Source: CAZDVQ01 sp964508975
Lineage (GTDB): Bacteria > Bacteroidota > Bacteroidia > Chitinophagales > Saprospiraceae
Direction: 5' to 3'
DNA: 14,966 nucleotides
Assembly: GCA_964508975.1 (NCBI GenBank)
Contig: CAZDVQ010000085.1
Coordinates: forward strand, 1-14,966
Shown here: in pieces, positions 1 through 6,463 of the stretch
Layout: every line of letters begins with the position of its first letter
Position numbering within the stretch: position 1 is the stretch's first letter
Made by a program: the position numbers and the translations under genes
Notes under the pieces: model-generated
Database searches by the model: none
Told to the model about the DNA's origin: nothing
The model's input: only the letters and a program-made list of their open reading frames with translations

Positions 1-73
1 TAACCCCCGCTACCAGCGGGCACGTAGTGCCGCGCAGTGGAGGGGGTCGGCGCAACGCGCCGGGGGGAGGCGC
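1..73. repeat. GC-rich hairpin repeat, family B, copy 1 (left edge cut by window)
   Basis: A GC-rich block that returns at 2295-2367. Positions 2-14 match 2295-2307, and the 40 bases 34-73 are identical to 2328-2367. Between these blocks the two copies differ: here 19-31 is a hairpin with stem GGCAC/GTGCC and loop GTA. A second hairpin, CGGCGC-AAC-GCGCCG, lies at 48-62. The element is non-coding and is followed directly by a 7-bp tandem repeat. Confidence 0.75.
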
Positions 74-79
74 TTCTTT

Positions 80-104
80 GAACGATGAATGATGAACGAT
101 GAAC
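80..104. repeat. 7-bp tandem repeat (GAACGAT unit)
   Basis: About 3.6 copies of GAACGAT (the second reads GAATGAT) stand in tandem just before the first lipoprotein gene. The same unit is repeated at 2099-2129, again directly after a GC-rich element. Confidence 0.8.
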
Positions 105-162
105 AAGCCAACCATTCCCACTATATCCCTCGTTTGAATACTTGAACCATTAAATAATACAC

Positions 163-666
163 ATGAAAGCAATTAAGGTACTTGCTGCTCTACTTTTGGT
201 AGCGATGAGCCAAATGGCCTGTAAAAAAGAAATCACAAACATGGTCATTGCAGGATACACGATAGAAGGCATCCCGCAAACCAACGAGATATTAATTTTT
301 GGTCGATTTTACGGTATGTGTGCCGGTGAAACTTGTGTTGAAACCTTTGCCTTGGCCGATGGCAAGCTGTACGAGGATAGCAACGATCATTATGCACAAC
401 CCCAAGAACTAGATTTTACGGAGCTACCAGCCGCCCAATATAATCAGGTAGCCAATTTGCTCGACAGTATCCCTGCAGGTTTGTACACCAGTGCCCAAAC
501 CCTGTTTGGATGCCCTGATTGTGCCGACCAAGGTGGCTTATTTATCCTAATCAAGGACGCCAACATGGAGCAAAGCTTCCGGGTAGACCAAAACAAAACG
601 AATGTCCCGGCTTATCTACACAACTTCATGGATATGATCAATACACACATAGAAACCTTGCAGTAA
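163..666 (+). CDS. Small Cys-containing lipoprotein, unknown function
   Basis: A 167-aa predicted lipoprotein. Residues 1-20 form a signal peptide: positively charged start MKAIK, hydrophobic core, then a lipobox-like S-Q-M-A-C, so the mature chain would begin at lipidated Cys20 and sit in the envelope. The mature part has two cysteine pairs: Cys53/Cys58 in an F-Y-G-M-C-A-G-E-T-C segment and Cys117/Cys120 in a C-P-D-C-A-D-Q-G-G motif. From memory, this pattern together with a C-terminal R-V-D-Q-N-K-T-N-V-P-x-Y-L-H stretch recurs in small Bacteroidota lipoproteins with no assigned role. The four cysteines could form disulfides or bind metal; that is inference. The start is the only ATG before the hydrophobic segment. 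The gene is convergent with the methyltransferase gene, with 14 bp between the stops. Confidence 0.85.
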   Translation: MKAIKVLAALLLVAMSQMACKKEITNMVIAGYTIEGIPQTNEILIFGRFYGMCAGETCVETFALADGKLYEDSNDHYAQPQELDFTELPAAQYNQVANLLDSIPAGLYTSAQTLFGCPDCADQGGLFILIKDANMEQSFRVDQNKTNVPAYLHNFMDMINTHIETLQ

Positions 667-680
667 AGGCTAGTAAGGAT

Positions 681-1883
681 TTACTTGCGTGTGAGCATGG
701 CCATGTAAAAACCATCGTAACCAAACTCCTGTGGATACAAAGTTTGTGATTTAGTCAACTCGAATTCCTGACCAGCTTCTGAGGCGAGGAACTCCGTCAC
801 TTGGTCTTCATTTTCCTCTGGCAAGATACTACAGGTAGCATAAACCAAACGGCCACCACCAGGCTTGCAGAAGCCAGCGTACGACTGTAACAGCTTCTGT
901 TGCAGCGCAATACGGTTATCTAGGAACGATTCTTCCAACTCCCATTTCAAGTTCGGGCGGCGGCGGATGGTGCCTGTTCCGCTGCATGGTACATCCAGCA
1001 GCACGGCGTCGGCGCTATCGGTCAAGTAATCAACCACCGTTTCGTTAAACATACTGGTTTGAATCACGCGCACCCCGGCACGTTCCGAGCGGCGCATCAA
1101 CTCCTTTAACTTTTCAACATGGACATCCATCGAGATGATGGAGCCTTTATTTTTCATCAAGGCAGCTAGGTGAAGGCTTTTGCCACCAGCACCTGCGCAT
1201 GCATCGATCACTTTTTCGCCAGGTTTAACCTCTAGGTATTCAGATACGGCCTGTGAGGCAGCGTCTTGCACCTCAACAATACCATCGTGGAACAACTGTA
1301 ACTTACCAATTTGGATACGGCTTTTTACCTTGATGCCCGTTTTGCCTACATGTTCCACGTCGTAACCCAGCTCCATCAGCTTTTCCATCACCGAGCCAAC
1401 GCCAGCTTGCAGGGTATTTACCCGGAGTACAATATCGGTTGGTTGGTTAAGGCCTTGCATGATGGTAGGCCATTTATCGCCTAGGGTTTCGCTACCACGG
1501 CGGTGCAACCACTCGGGGAACGATTCTTTCAGGTCTTCGTGTTCGCGGCAAGCGGCAAAGCGTTTTTGCAACTGTTCCTTGTCTAGATGCGCCCATTCGG
1601 GCCAATCGGGTAGCTCGTTGCCTTTATCCAGCCACCACAGGCCAATGGCTTGGTACCAGTTGGTATTTTCAAAATCCTCGGCCTCGAGCACGTGCGTATA
1701 CAGGCGTGCGTAGCGCACCACCTCGTGGATACATTGGTTAATAAACTCGCGGTCGCGTTTACCCCATTTAGGGTTGTTGCGGATCATGGTATCAACCGTC
1801 AGGGATATATTGGCTTGGTTAACTAGTATATTTTCTAGGGCAAGGGCTACTGGGTCAACCAGGTTCTTAAATAACTTGTTCAT
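681..1883 (-). CDS. 16S rRNA (cytosine-5) methyltransferase, RsmB/NOP2/Sun family
   Basis: A 400-aa class I SAM-dependent RNA methyltransferase that would make 5-methylcytosine in rRNA in the cytoplasm. The N-terminal ~130 residues resemble the helical NusB-like region of RsmB proteins. An RNA-binding strand region follows (I-V-L-R-V-N-T, about 151-157). The SAM-binding loop is D-A-C-A-G-A-G-G-K at 227-235. Motif IV is D-V-P-C-S-G-T-G-T at 297-305 (Cys300), and motif VI is Y-A-T-C-S-I-L-P-E-E-N at about 348-358 (Cys351). In this family the motif VI cysteine is the nucleophile and the motif IV cysteine helps release the product; both are present, so the enzyme should be active. The length is usual for Bacteroidota homologues. 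The exact target base cannot be read from the sequence. A -7 box lies 35 bp upstream of the ATG. A second member of the superfamily is encoded at 8190-9536. Confidence 0.93.
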   Translation of the reverse strand: MNKLFKNLVDPVALALENILVNQANISLTVDTMIRNNPKWGKRDREFINQCIHEVVRYARLYTHVLEAEDFENTNWYQAIGLWWLDKGNELPDWPEWAHLDKEQLQKRFAACREHEDLKESFPEWLHRRGSETLGDKWPTIMQGLNQPTDIVLRVNTLQAGVGSVMEKLMELGYDVEHVGKTGIKVKSRIQIGKLQLFHDGIVEVQDAASQAVSEYLEVKPGEKVIDACAGAGGKSLHLAALMKNKGSIISMDVHVEKLKELMRRSERAGVRVIQTSMFNETVVDYLTDSADAVLLDVPCSGTGTIRRRPNLKWELEESFLDNRIALQQKLLQSYAGFCKPGGGRLVYATCSILPEENEDQVTEFLASEAGQEFELTKSQTLYPQEFGYDGFYMAMLTRK

Positions 1884-1917
1884 GTAAAGTATTGGCGTAA
1901 AAGCGTATTGTAAGCCG

Positions 1918-1925
1918 CAAAGGTA
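1918..1925 (-). promoter_or_regulatory. -7 promoter box of the RsmB-type gene
   Basis: On the minus strand this reads TACCTTTG, a match to the Bacteroidota -7 consensus TAnnTTTG, 35 bp before the start codon. I see no good -33 TTG at 19-21 bp spacing, so the call rests on the -7 box and its position. Confidence 0.5.
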
Positions 1926-1960
1926 CGTAAATATCGTTTCATCATTTATTCATTTCATCA

Positions 1961-2098
1961 TTTTGGCGATTTGGGCGTTGCGCCGCTATCGCGTCGCCGC
2001 TCCTTTCCGGGGTTCGCTGCGCTCCGTGCTTCGCACCGCGGCTTACGCCGCGCCCTCCAAGCAGCTAACGCTTGCCAAGGCCGCAAAGCGGCCTTGGG
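1961..2098 (-). repeat. Hairpin repeat, family A, copy 1
   Basis: A GC-rich element shared with 5704-5812 and 14784-14920 in this orientation and with 6290-6396 and 12690-12808 in the other. Read on the minus strand, conserved linkers run from AGCTGCTTGGAGGGC through GTGCGAAGCACGGAGC and AACCCCGGAAAGGAGC to GCAACGCCCAAA. Hairpins: 1984-1993 (minus-strand loop GATA), 2026-2036 (GTGC-GAA-GCAC), 2037-2052 (six-pair stem, loop GTAA) and, outside the shared core, 2075-2097 (ten-pair stem around AAA on the plus strand). The element lies just upstream of the RsmB-type promoter and reads in the same direction. Confidence 0.8.
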
Positions 2099-2129
2099 GA
2101 ACGATGAACGATGAACTATTAACTATGAA
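2099..2129. repeat. 7-bp tandem repeat (GAACGAT, decaying)
   Basis: The heptamers GAACGAT, GAACGAT, GAACTAT, TAACTAT and a partial GAA follow one another without a break in phase. The unit is the same as at 80-104. It abuts the family A element on its left. Confidence 0.75.
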
Positions 2130-2146
2130 AATAGTATAGCGTTGCC

Positions 2147-2244
2147 AGCTCCGCTAGGAGCGACATGTTAATAGAAACAAGCCTTCAGGATATTAAGCTC
2201 CGCTAGGAGCGGCACATCTTTGCTCCTGCCCCATCAGGACAGAC
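2147..2244. repeat. 49-bp tandem direct repeat with GNNA hairpins
   Basis: Two tandem 49-bp units start at 2147 and 2196. Each begins with the 16-mer AGCTCCGCTAGGAGCG, which folds as GCTCC-GCTA-GGAGC, and each carries TCAGGA at unit positions 39-44. The middle of the unit has diverged. It is non-coding. Confidence 0.7.
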
Positions 2245-2277
2245 TATAACGGAACGATAGCCGTACCGAAGCCCGGT

Positions 2278-2367
2278 CGAGCGAAGCTCGGCCCAACCCC
2301 CGCTACCAACAGACGCGCAGCGTTGGTGCAGTGGAGGGGGTCGGCGCAACGCGCCGGGGGGAGGCGC
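2278..2367. repeat. GC-rich hairpin repeat, family B, copy 2
   Basis: This begins with the perfect hairpin CGAGC-GAA-GCTCG (2278-2290). The body shared with positions 2-73 follows: 2295-2307 and the identical 40 bases 2328-2367. The variable insert 2308-2327 differs from that of copy 1 and can pair as ACGC-GCA-GCGT. A 7-pair hairpin, TTCACTT...AAGTGAA, lies further on at 2392-2412. Confidence 0.75.
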
Positions 2368-2442
2368 AAAATAGCGCAGCGCGCAAAGTAATTCACTTCG
2401 TTTATAAGTGAAACCCAATCTTGAAAACAAACGAATACAGCC

Positions 2443-2574
2443 TTAAATTAGCCTCTTCCCAACAAAACGGTCCGCAGGGCCTATTTCTTGCTCTGTATCC
2501 AAAAAGATAGTCTGCGCCGTCGTATTGATTAGAATAGTTGCTAAACCCCTAGCATAAAAGGCTTCAAAGACCAA
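2443..2574 (-). pseudogene. Possible gene remnant, 43 codons
   Basis: An open stretch on the minus strand ends in TAA at 2443-2445. It opens with a TTG at 2574, or further up after a TAG. Its translation is protein-like rather than repeat-like: it includes V-F-E-A-F-Y-A-R-G-L-A-T-I-L and a tail I-G-P-A-D-R-F-V-G-K-R-L-I. It lacks an ATG, a recognisable promoter and a known family. It could be the 3' end of a decayed gene or chance. The rest of 2413-2612 shows nothing I can name. Confidence 0.2.
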
Positions 2575-2612
2575 GTCTTGAATACTGCAATTAGCAAGCT
2601 AGTGTAAAAATG

Positions 2613-2644
2613 TTGCTTTTTTGTTTTGGCAAAGCTTATATTTG
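2613..2644 (+). promoter_or_regulatory. Bacteroidota-type promoter of the YD-repeat lipoprotein
   Basis: A -7 box TATATTTG lies at 2637-2644, with TTG at 2613-2615 as the -33 element and 21 bp between them. The start codon is 47 bp downstream of the -7 box, which leaves a leader of about 40 nt. Confidence 0.6.
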
Positions 2645-2691
2645 CATTCAATCACATGCTAAATTAAGCCTGAACAAAATATAACTATCAT

Positions 2692-3540
2692 ATGAAATAC
2701 TTAATATTTGTAGTGTGTACATTTTTCATGTTGGAATCATGCACAAAAACGAACTCTATCAATCTGAAAAACGACCTGCAAAAAGCAGAACTTAAAGGTA
2801 AAATCAAGTCAATAAGCGCTAAACATTTTAGTGCCCGTGATAGTTTTGGTATTGTAGTAAAAACGGGATACTTCAATGAACTAAACTCCTATTCAATACG
2901 ATATTACAATCAGCATGGATATATTACAAAGGTTTTAGGTTTAAATAAACACGGCAATCCGTTAGGGACTACTTTGTATTACTACAATGCATCGAACCAT
3001 TTGGTTAAAATAGAAGAAGTAGATCCAAATTCGGCAAGTGTATCAATTGAAAGAATAGAATACGACTCAGTGAGCAATACTGAAATTGGAATTATTACTA
3101 AAAATGAGAAAGTAGAAGGGAAAAAGTTAACCAAATACAATCTTAATAAGCAAGTACTGGAATATAGGTATTATGATTCTTTGGGTAATATTTCAACTAC
3201 AATTACGCATACTTATGATATAAACGGTAATAATATAAGTTCCGATTACGTTTTCAATAATAATACAAGGCAAAATCAAAAAATGTACTACGATAGCTAC
3301 GGGAAATTAATAAAGTTGAAAATAACTAGCCAATCACCTACTGTTAATCATTCATCTGAAACCATCTATACATACAATGATATGTTGGATGTAATTTATT
3401 CAGAAGAAATAAGCAAAGACAATGTCTTTAAAACAACCTATACCTATCTATATGATGAATTGGGTAATTGGATAAAAAAAACATGTAAATCAGATAACCT
3501 GATTTACATATACGAACGTGAAATAGAATATTACCCGTAA
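2692..3540 (+). CDS. Lipoprotein with YD/RHS-like repeats, unknown function
   Basis: A 282-aa predicted lipoprotein. It has a short signal peptide, a hydrophobic stretch I-F-V-V-C-T-F-F-M and a lipobox L-E-S-C with Cys17, so it is probably anchored in the envelope facing the periplasm or the outside. The mature part is rich in Tyr, Asn and Ser. It carries repeated beta-strand units ending in Y-D-x-x-G-N/K: Y-D-I-N-G-N-N, Y-D-S-Y-G-K-L and Y-D-E-L-G-N-W, plus a Y-D-S-L-G-N-I. These resemble YD repeats of the RHS type, but the protein is far too short to be an RHS toxin and has no toxin domain. Such short YD lipoproteins are common in Bacteroidota and have no established role. The gene is clearly more AT-rich than its neighbours, which hints at recent acquisition or relaxed selection. 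A good promoter precedes it. Confidence 0.85.
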   Translation: MKYLIFVVCTFFMLESCTKTNSINLKNDLQKAELKGKIKSISAKHFSARDSFGIVVKTGYFNELNSYSIRYYNQHGYITKVLGLNKHGNPLGTTLYYYNASNHLVKIEEVDPNSASVSIERIEYDSVSNTEIGIITKNEKVEGKKLTKYNLNKQVLEYRYYDSLGNISTTITHTYDINGNNISSDYVFNNNTRQNQKMYYDSYGKLIKLKITSQSPTVNHSSETIYTYNDMLDVIYSEEISKDNVFKTTYTYLYDELGNWIKKTCKSDNLIYIYEREIEYYP

Positions 3541-3577
3541 AAAGAGGTCGTTTTTATGCAAATATATTGCAAATAAA

Positions 3578-3611
3578 AAAGGGCCATGTATCTCACAATA
3601 CATAACCCTTT
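3578..3611 (-). terminator. Rho-independent terminator after tRNA-Arg(UCU)
   Basis: Read on the minus strand: stem AAAGGG-TT-ATGTAT, six-base loop, ATACAT-GG-CCCTTT, then a run of T. It starts 11 bp after the tRNA 3' end. The two-base internal mismatch does not break the stem. Confidence 0.7.
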
Positions 3612-3621
3612 GATATTCAGG

Positions 3622-3695
3622 TGATCGCGACAGGATTCGAACCTGTGACCGTCTGCTTAGAAGGCAGATGCTCTATCCAGCTGAGCTACGCGACC
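3622..3695 (-). tRNA. tRNA-Arg (anticodon UCU)
   Basis: On the minus strand this folds into a complete cloverleaf of 74 nt including the discriminator A. The acceptor GGTCGCG pairs with CGCGATC with one G-U pair. The D-stem is GCTC/GAGC, the anticodon stem TCTGC/GCAGA with loop CTTCTAA (anticodon TCT), and the T-loop TTCGAAT. No CCA is encoded. It reads AGA codons. A -7 box TATCTTTG lies 12 bp upstream and a terminator follows. Confidence 0.97.
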
Positions 3696-3707
3696 TCTTT
3701 GAGCCTG

Positions 3708-3715
3708 CAAAGATA
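3708..3715 (-). promoter_or_regulatory. -7 promoter box of tRNA-Arg(UCU)
   Basis: On the minus strand this reads TATCTTTG, a match to TAnnTTTG, 12 bp before the tRNA. The identical octamer precedes the second arginine tRNA (14671-14678). No -33 element with proper spacing is apparent. Confidence 0.55.
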
Positions 3716-3743
3716 AAGATATTTGTAAGATATAGAACTTCAA

Positions 3744-3773
3744 TTGCGTTATTTTGTTCTTATTGTACTTTTG
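3744..3773 (+). promoter_or_regulatory. Bacteroidota-type promoter of bshB1
   Basis: TTG at 3744-3746, a 19-bp spacer and TACTTTTG at 3766-3773 match the consensus TTG-N19-TAnnTTTG. The ATG follows 14 bp later. The promoter also supports placing the start at 3788 and not further upstream, where the frame runs into the tRNA gene. Confidence 0.7.
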
Positions 3774-3787
3774 AACCCTACTATACC

Positions 3788-4504
3788 ATGAAACTGAACA
3801 TCTTAGCCTTTGCCGCCCACCCCGATGACGTTGAACTCTCTTGCGCCGGCACCTTGCTCAAACATATTGCTCAAGGCTATAAAGTAGGCGTTGTAGACCT
3901 AACCCGCGGCGAGCTAGGCACCCGTGGCTCGGCACCCGAACGCGACATCGAAGCTTCTAACGCAACCAAGATACTAGGCCTTTCCGCCCGCGCAAACCTG
4001 CGCATGCCCGATGGCTTCTTCACCCACGAGGAGGAAAATATCCGCGCCATCGTGCAAATTATCCGCCTATTCCAACCAGATATTATCCTGGCAAATGCCC
4101 TGAACGACCGCCACCCTGACCATGCTCGCGCCGCTAAACTCGTGGCCGATAGTGTCTTCTACAGCGGTTTACGCAAAATCGAAACCACTTGGGACGATCA
4201 AGTACAAGCCGCTTGGCGACCAAAAGCCTTGTACCACTATATCCAAGATTATTACCTGGCCCCTGATTTCGTGGTAGATATCACGCCTTTCATGGATCAA
4301 AAAATAGCATCCATCCACGCTTATAAAACACAGTTTTTCGACCCGAACTCTACCGAGCCGATTACACCTATTTCAACCGAGGGCTTCATGGATGCCATTA
4401 AATCTCGGGCACGTGATATGGGTCGCCCCGCCGGCTACGATTATGCCGAGGGCTTCAATAAAAGCCGTACCATCGGTGTCAAAAACTTGTTCGACCTCGA
4501 CTAA
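3788..4504 (+). CDS. bshB1: Bacillithiol biosynthesis deacetylase BshB1
   Basis: A 238-aa zinc-dependent deacetylase of the PIG-L/LmbE family. It would remove the acetyl group from N-acetylglucosaminyl-malate, the second step of bacillithiol synthesis, in the cytoplasm. The start is almost the family signature (M-K-L-N-I-L-A-F-A-A-H-P-D-D). By family knowledge the zinc ligands are His11, Asp14 and His112 (from H-P-D-H at 109-112), with Asp13 as general base; all are present. The segment D-L-T-R-G-E-L-G-T-R-G at 37-47 is typical of BshB1. The frame stays open upstream to 3668, but that stretch overlaps tRNA-Arg and its promoter, so the ATG at 3788 is chosen. The last 4 bp overlap the end of the convergent MoxR gene. 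The bshA and bshC genes that would complete the pathway are not in the window. Confidence 0.95.
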   Translation: MKLNILAFAAHPDDVELSCAGTLLKHIAQGYKVGVVDLTRGELGTRGSAPERDIEASNATKILGLSARANLRMPDGFFTHEEENIRAIVQIIRLFQPDIILANALNDRHPDHARAAKLVADSVFYSGLRKIETTWDDQVQAAWRPKALYHYIQDYYLAPDFVVDITPFMDQKIASIHAYKTQFFDPNSTEPITPISTEGFMDAIKSRARDMGRPAGYDYAEGFNKSRTIGVKNLFDLD

Positions 4505-5529
4505 CGCGGTACTTCCAACTTGTTGATAATGCTCTTGATCACGTCGCTTGAGTCGATGCCTTCCATCTCACGCTCTGGCGTAACGATGATACGGTGATTC
4601 AACACGGGGCCACACACGTTGCGGATATCATCTGGCGTCACAAAGTCGCGGCCACTCATAGCTGCCAAAGCTTTCGACGACTTCAAGATGGACAAGGAGG
4701 CCCGTGGCGATGCGCCCAGGAATAAATCGCCGTTGTTGCGCGTGCCGTGTATAATCTCGGCGATATAATCGATCAACTCTTCCTTAATATGGATGCGTTC
4801 AATCATTTGCTGGCAAGTTAACAGCTCGCTCACGCTGAATACCGCCTTCACAGTATCGCTCACCTTAGCCGAGAAATCTTGGCTAAAACGGCGCAGAATA
4901 GCTTTTTCCTCCTGCAAATTCGGGTAAGTAATCTTGATGCGGAACAAGAAACGGTCGAGTTGTGCCTCGGGCAATTTATATGTACCTTCTTGCTCAATAG
5001 GGTTTTGCGTGGCAATCACCAAAAACGGGTAATCCATGCGGTAAGTTTTGCCATCAACCGATATTTGGCGTTCCTCCATCACCTCAAACAGCGAGGATTG
5101 GGTTTTGGCCGGGGCGCGGTTAATCTCGTCAATCAGCACGATATTCGAGAAAATTGGCCCGTGGTTAAACTGAAATTCCGAGTTTTTAACGTTGAACACC
5201 GTGGTACCTGTCACGTCGGCAGGCATCATGTCGGGCGTGAATTGTATACGCGAAAATTCAACCGACAAGGTTTTGGCCATCAGCTTGGCGGTCAAGGTTT
5301 TGGCAATACCAGGAACCCCTTCAATCAGCACGTGCCCGTTCGACAACAAGGCAATCATCAGTAAATCAACCAGTTCCGATTGGCCCACGATGACCTTGCG
5401 CAGCTCGTTACGCACTTCCTCCACCTTGCGGTTCAGCAGGTTAAGGTCAAGGCTATTTTTGTTCCAGTTGTCTTGAGTTACAGGCTGCTCGTTGGGCTGG
5501 TTTATCGGGTTTTCAGGAAATTCACTCAT
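4501..5529 (-). CDS. MoxR-family AAA+ ATPase
   Basis: A 342-aa AAA_3-type ATPase. Members act as chaperones, often to load metal or activate partner proteins that carry a von Willebrand factor A domain. Visible motifs: Walker A G-V-P-G-I-A-K-T (71-78), Walker B V-L-I-D-E-I-N (131-137), sensor 1 A-T-Q-N-P (173-177), L-P-E-A-Q-L-D-R-F (186-194), and an AAA-lid region with L-G-A-S-P-R-A-S near 280. The N-terminal ~28 residues are polar and probably disordered. In many Bacteroidota the gene heads an operon with a DUF58 protein and VWA (BatA/BatB) proteins. Here none follows, because bshB1 converges with it and the stop codons overlap. The substrate is unknown. A -7 box lies 31 bp upstream of the ATG. 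Confidence 0.93.
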   Translation of the reverse strand: MSEFPENPINQPNEQPVTQDNWNKNSLDLNLLNRKVEEVRNELRKVIVGQSELVDLLMIALLSNGHVLIEGVPGIAKTLTAKLMAKTLSVEFSRIQFTPDMMPADVTGTTVFNVKNSEFQFNHGPIFSNIVLIDEINRAPAKTQSSLFEVMEERQISVDGKTYRMDYPFLVIATQNPIEQEGTYKLPEAQLDRFLFRIKITYPNLQEEKAILRRFSQDFSAKVSDTVKAVFSVSELLTCQQMIERIHIKEELIDYIAEIIHGTRNNGDLFLGASPRASLSILKSSKALAAMSGRDFVTPDDIRNVCGPVLNHRIIVTPEREMEGIDSSDVIKSIINKLEVPR

Positions 5530-5560
5530 GGTCGGTGCTTAGCTGTTAGGATTACTAGGG

Positions 5561-5568
5561 CAAATGTA
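5561..5568 (-). promoter_or_regulatory. -7 promoter box of the MoxR gene
   Basis: On the minus strand this reads TACATTTG, matching TAnnTTTG, 31 bp before the start codon. I see no clear -33 partner. Confidence 0.5.
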
Positions 5569-5703
5569 ATGAGTTTATCGGTATGCAGGGCACGCTTTTG
5601 AAAATATTGTTTTGCGTCTTCATATCTGGCTATTAATGCCTAAAAACAAATACGCCCAAAAATCAAAAATTCATTTACTCATTTCATCCTTTATTCATTT
5701 CTT

Positions 5704-5812
5704 CTTTTTGGGGCCTGCGGCGCCCTGCGGTTGCCGCCGCACCTTTCCGGGGTTCGCGATGCTCCGTGCTTCGCACCAGCCGCTGCGCGGCTGCCCTCCA
5801 AGCTGCTAGGCC
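5704..5812 (-). repeat. Hairpin repeat, family A, copy 2
   Basis: This has the same linker blocks and orientation as 1961-2098. Hairpins: 5766-5776, GTGC-GAA-GCAC on the minus strand, and 5778-5792, AGCCGC-GCA-GCGGCT on the minus strand. The second has no stem sequence in common with the equivalent hairpin of copy 1. It lies upstream of the MoxR gene and reads toward it. Confidence 0.8.
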
Positions 5813-5869
5813 GAGTAGTGTTCTGGCATGCCTAACCTTGGGCGACCACAAATTTCGCGTGACCTAGAG

Positions 5870-6193
5870 TTGTGAGATACATAAGACGTATAGTATTGTA
5901 CATCCTAAAAATGCCGCGAAGCGGCACCACATCTTAGCGATGGGTGAGGGCGGAACGCCCGTAACCCATCGAGGGAATCGGGCAGAATTTTAAGTCCTGA
6001 AAGGACGATACCAATTACAGGCTAGCGATTTAGTAGAGGTGCCGTCCCTTCAGGACGGGCTGATTCTCGGCATGCGCACGATGGGTTACAGCCGTGCCTA
6101 CAGCACGGCTTCACCCATCGCTAAGATGTTTTGCCGCGGTGCGGCACTTTTTAACCTTAGTAAACAACTTTCTGTTGCAGATGTATTTCACAA
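5870..6193. repeat. Nested inverted repeat of ~324 bp, family C
   Basis: Two units face each other. The left unit (5870 on) reads TTGTGAGATACAT, a variable ~24-nt stretch, a hairpin GCCGC-GAA-GCGGC, the linker ACATCTTAGCGATGGGTGA, a hairpin GGGCG-GAA-CGCCC, then GTAACCCATCG. The right unit gives the same blocks on the minus strand, but its second hairpin has an unrelated stem (AGCCGTGC/GCACGGCT). The first hairpin differs in the loop, and the outer end matches in 12 of 13 bases. The centre holds a second inverted pair: GTCCT-GAA-AGGAC and, on the other strand, CCGTCCT-GAA-GGGACGG. No coding potential is apparent, and nothing is recognised at 5813-5869 or 6194-6245. Confidence 0.75.
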
Positions 6194-6252
6194 GGCTCAT
6201 AACCTACGACAACTATGAGCGCTTCACCAAAGCACTAACCTGTATTTAATAC

Positions 6253-6284
6253 ATTAATAATTAATCATTTACAATTAATAATTT
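6253..6284. repeat. Degenerate 7-bp tandem repeat (ATTAATA)
   Basis: The heptamers ATTAATA, ATTAATC, ATTTACA, ATTAATA and ATTT follow in phase. It is AT-rich and lies directly before a family A element. Confidence 0.5.
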
Positions 6285-6289
6285 AAAAG

Positions 6290-6396
6290 CGCCAGGTGCC
6301 CGGCGGGCTGCGCCGTAGGCGCAGGTGCGAAGCACCGACCGTTTAGGGAGCCCAGAGGGAACCGCCGACGCGTAGCGGCGGGGCGCCCAAAAAAAA
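6290..6396 (+). repeat. Hairpin repeat, family A, copy 3
   Basis: This is the same family in plus orientation. The consecutive hairpins are TGCGCC-GTA-GGCGCA (6309-6323), GGTGC-GAA-GCACC (6324-6336) and a GTA-looped stem at 6365-6381 with an A-G mismatch. The end reads GGGCGCCCAAAA. It lies upstream of marR and reads toward it. Confidence 0.8.
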
Positions 6397-6463
6397 CAAC
6401 ATCAAGCGTAGCTTAATCCGCAGTGCTGGTCATCTAAAAAAATGAAGGTTATTTTGAACTTTT

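Noticed and set aside
1935..1965. A T-rich stretch resembling a 7-bp repeat before family A copy 1.
   Set aside because: Checking the phase shows no consistent 7-bp match; similar T-rich sequence before 5704 is likewise irregular.
2203..2430. A 75-codon minus-strand frame over the GC-rich repeats.
   Set aside because: It merely translates family B and the 49-bp repeats; the composition is not protein-like.
2692..3540. An RHS-type toxin system around the YD-repeat lipoprotein.
   Set aside because: The protein is far too short, has a lipoprotein signal and no C-terminal toxin domain, and there is no adjacent immunity gene.
3668..3787. A longer BshB1 starting upstream.
   Set aside because: It would overlap the tRNA-Arg gene and the bshB1 promoter, and the family N-terminus matches the ATG at 3788.
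4879..5601. Open frames on the plus strand opposite the MoxR gene.
   Set aside because: They are antisense to a gene with complete AAA+ motifs and show no recognisable protein features.
3587..5882. The 13-mer TTGTGAGATACAT in the nested repeat at 5870 also occurs (other strand) in the tRNA terminator near 3590-3602.
   Set aside because: A few exact 13-mer matches are expected by chance in a 15-kb window, and the terminator does not carry the other blocks of the repeat.
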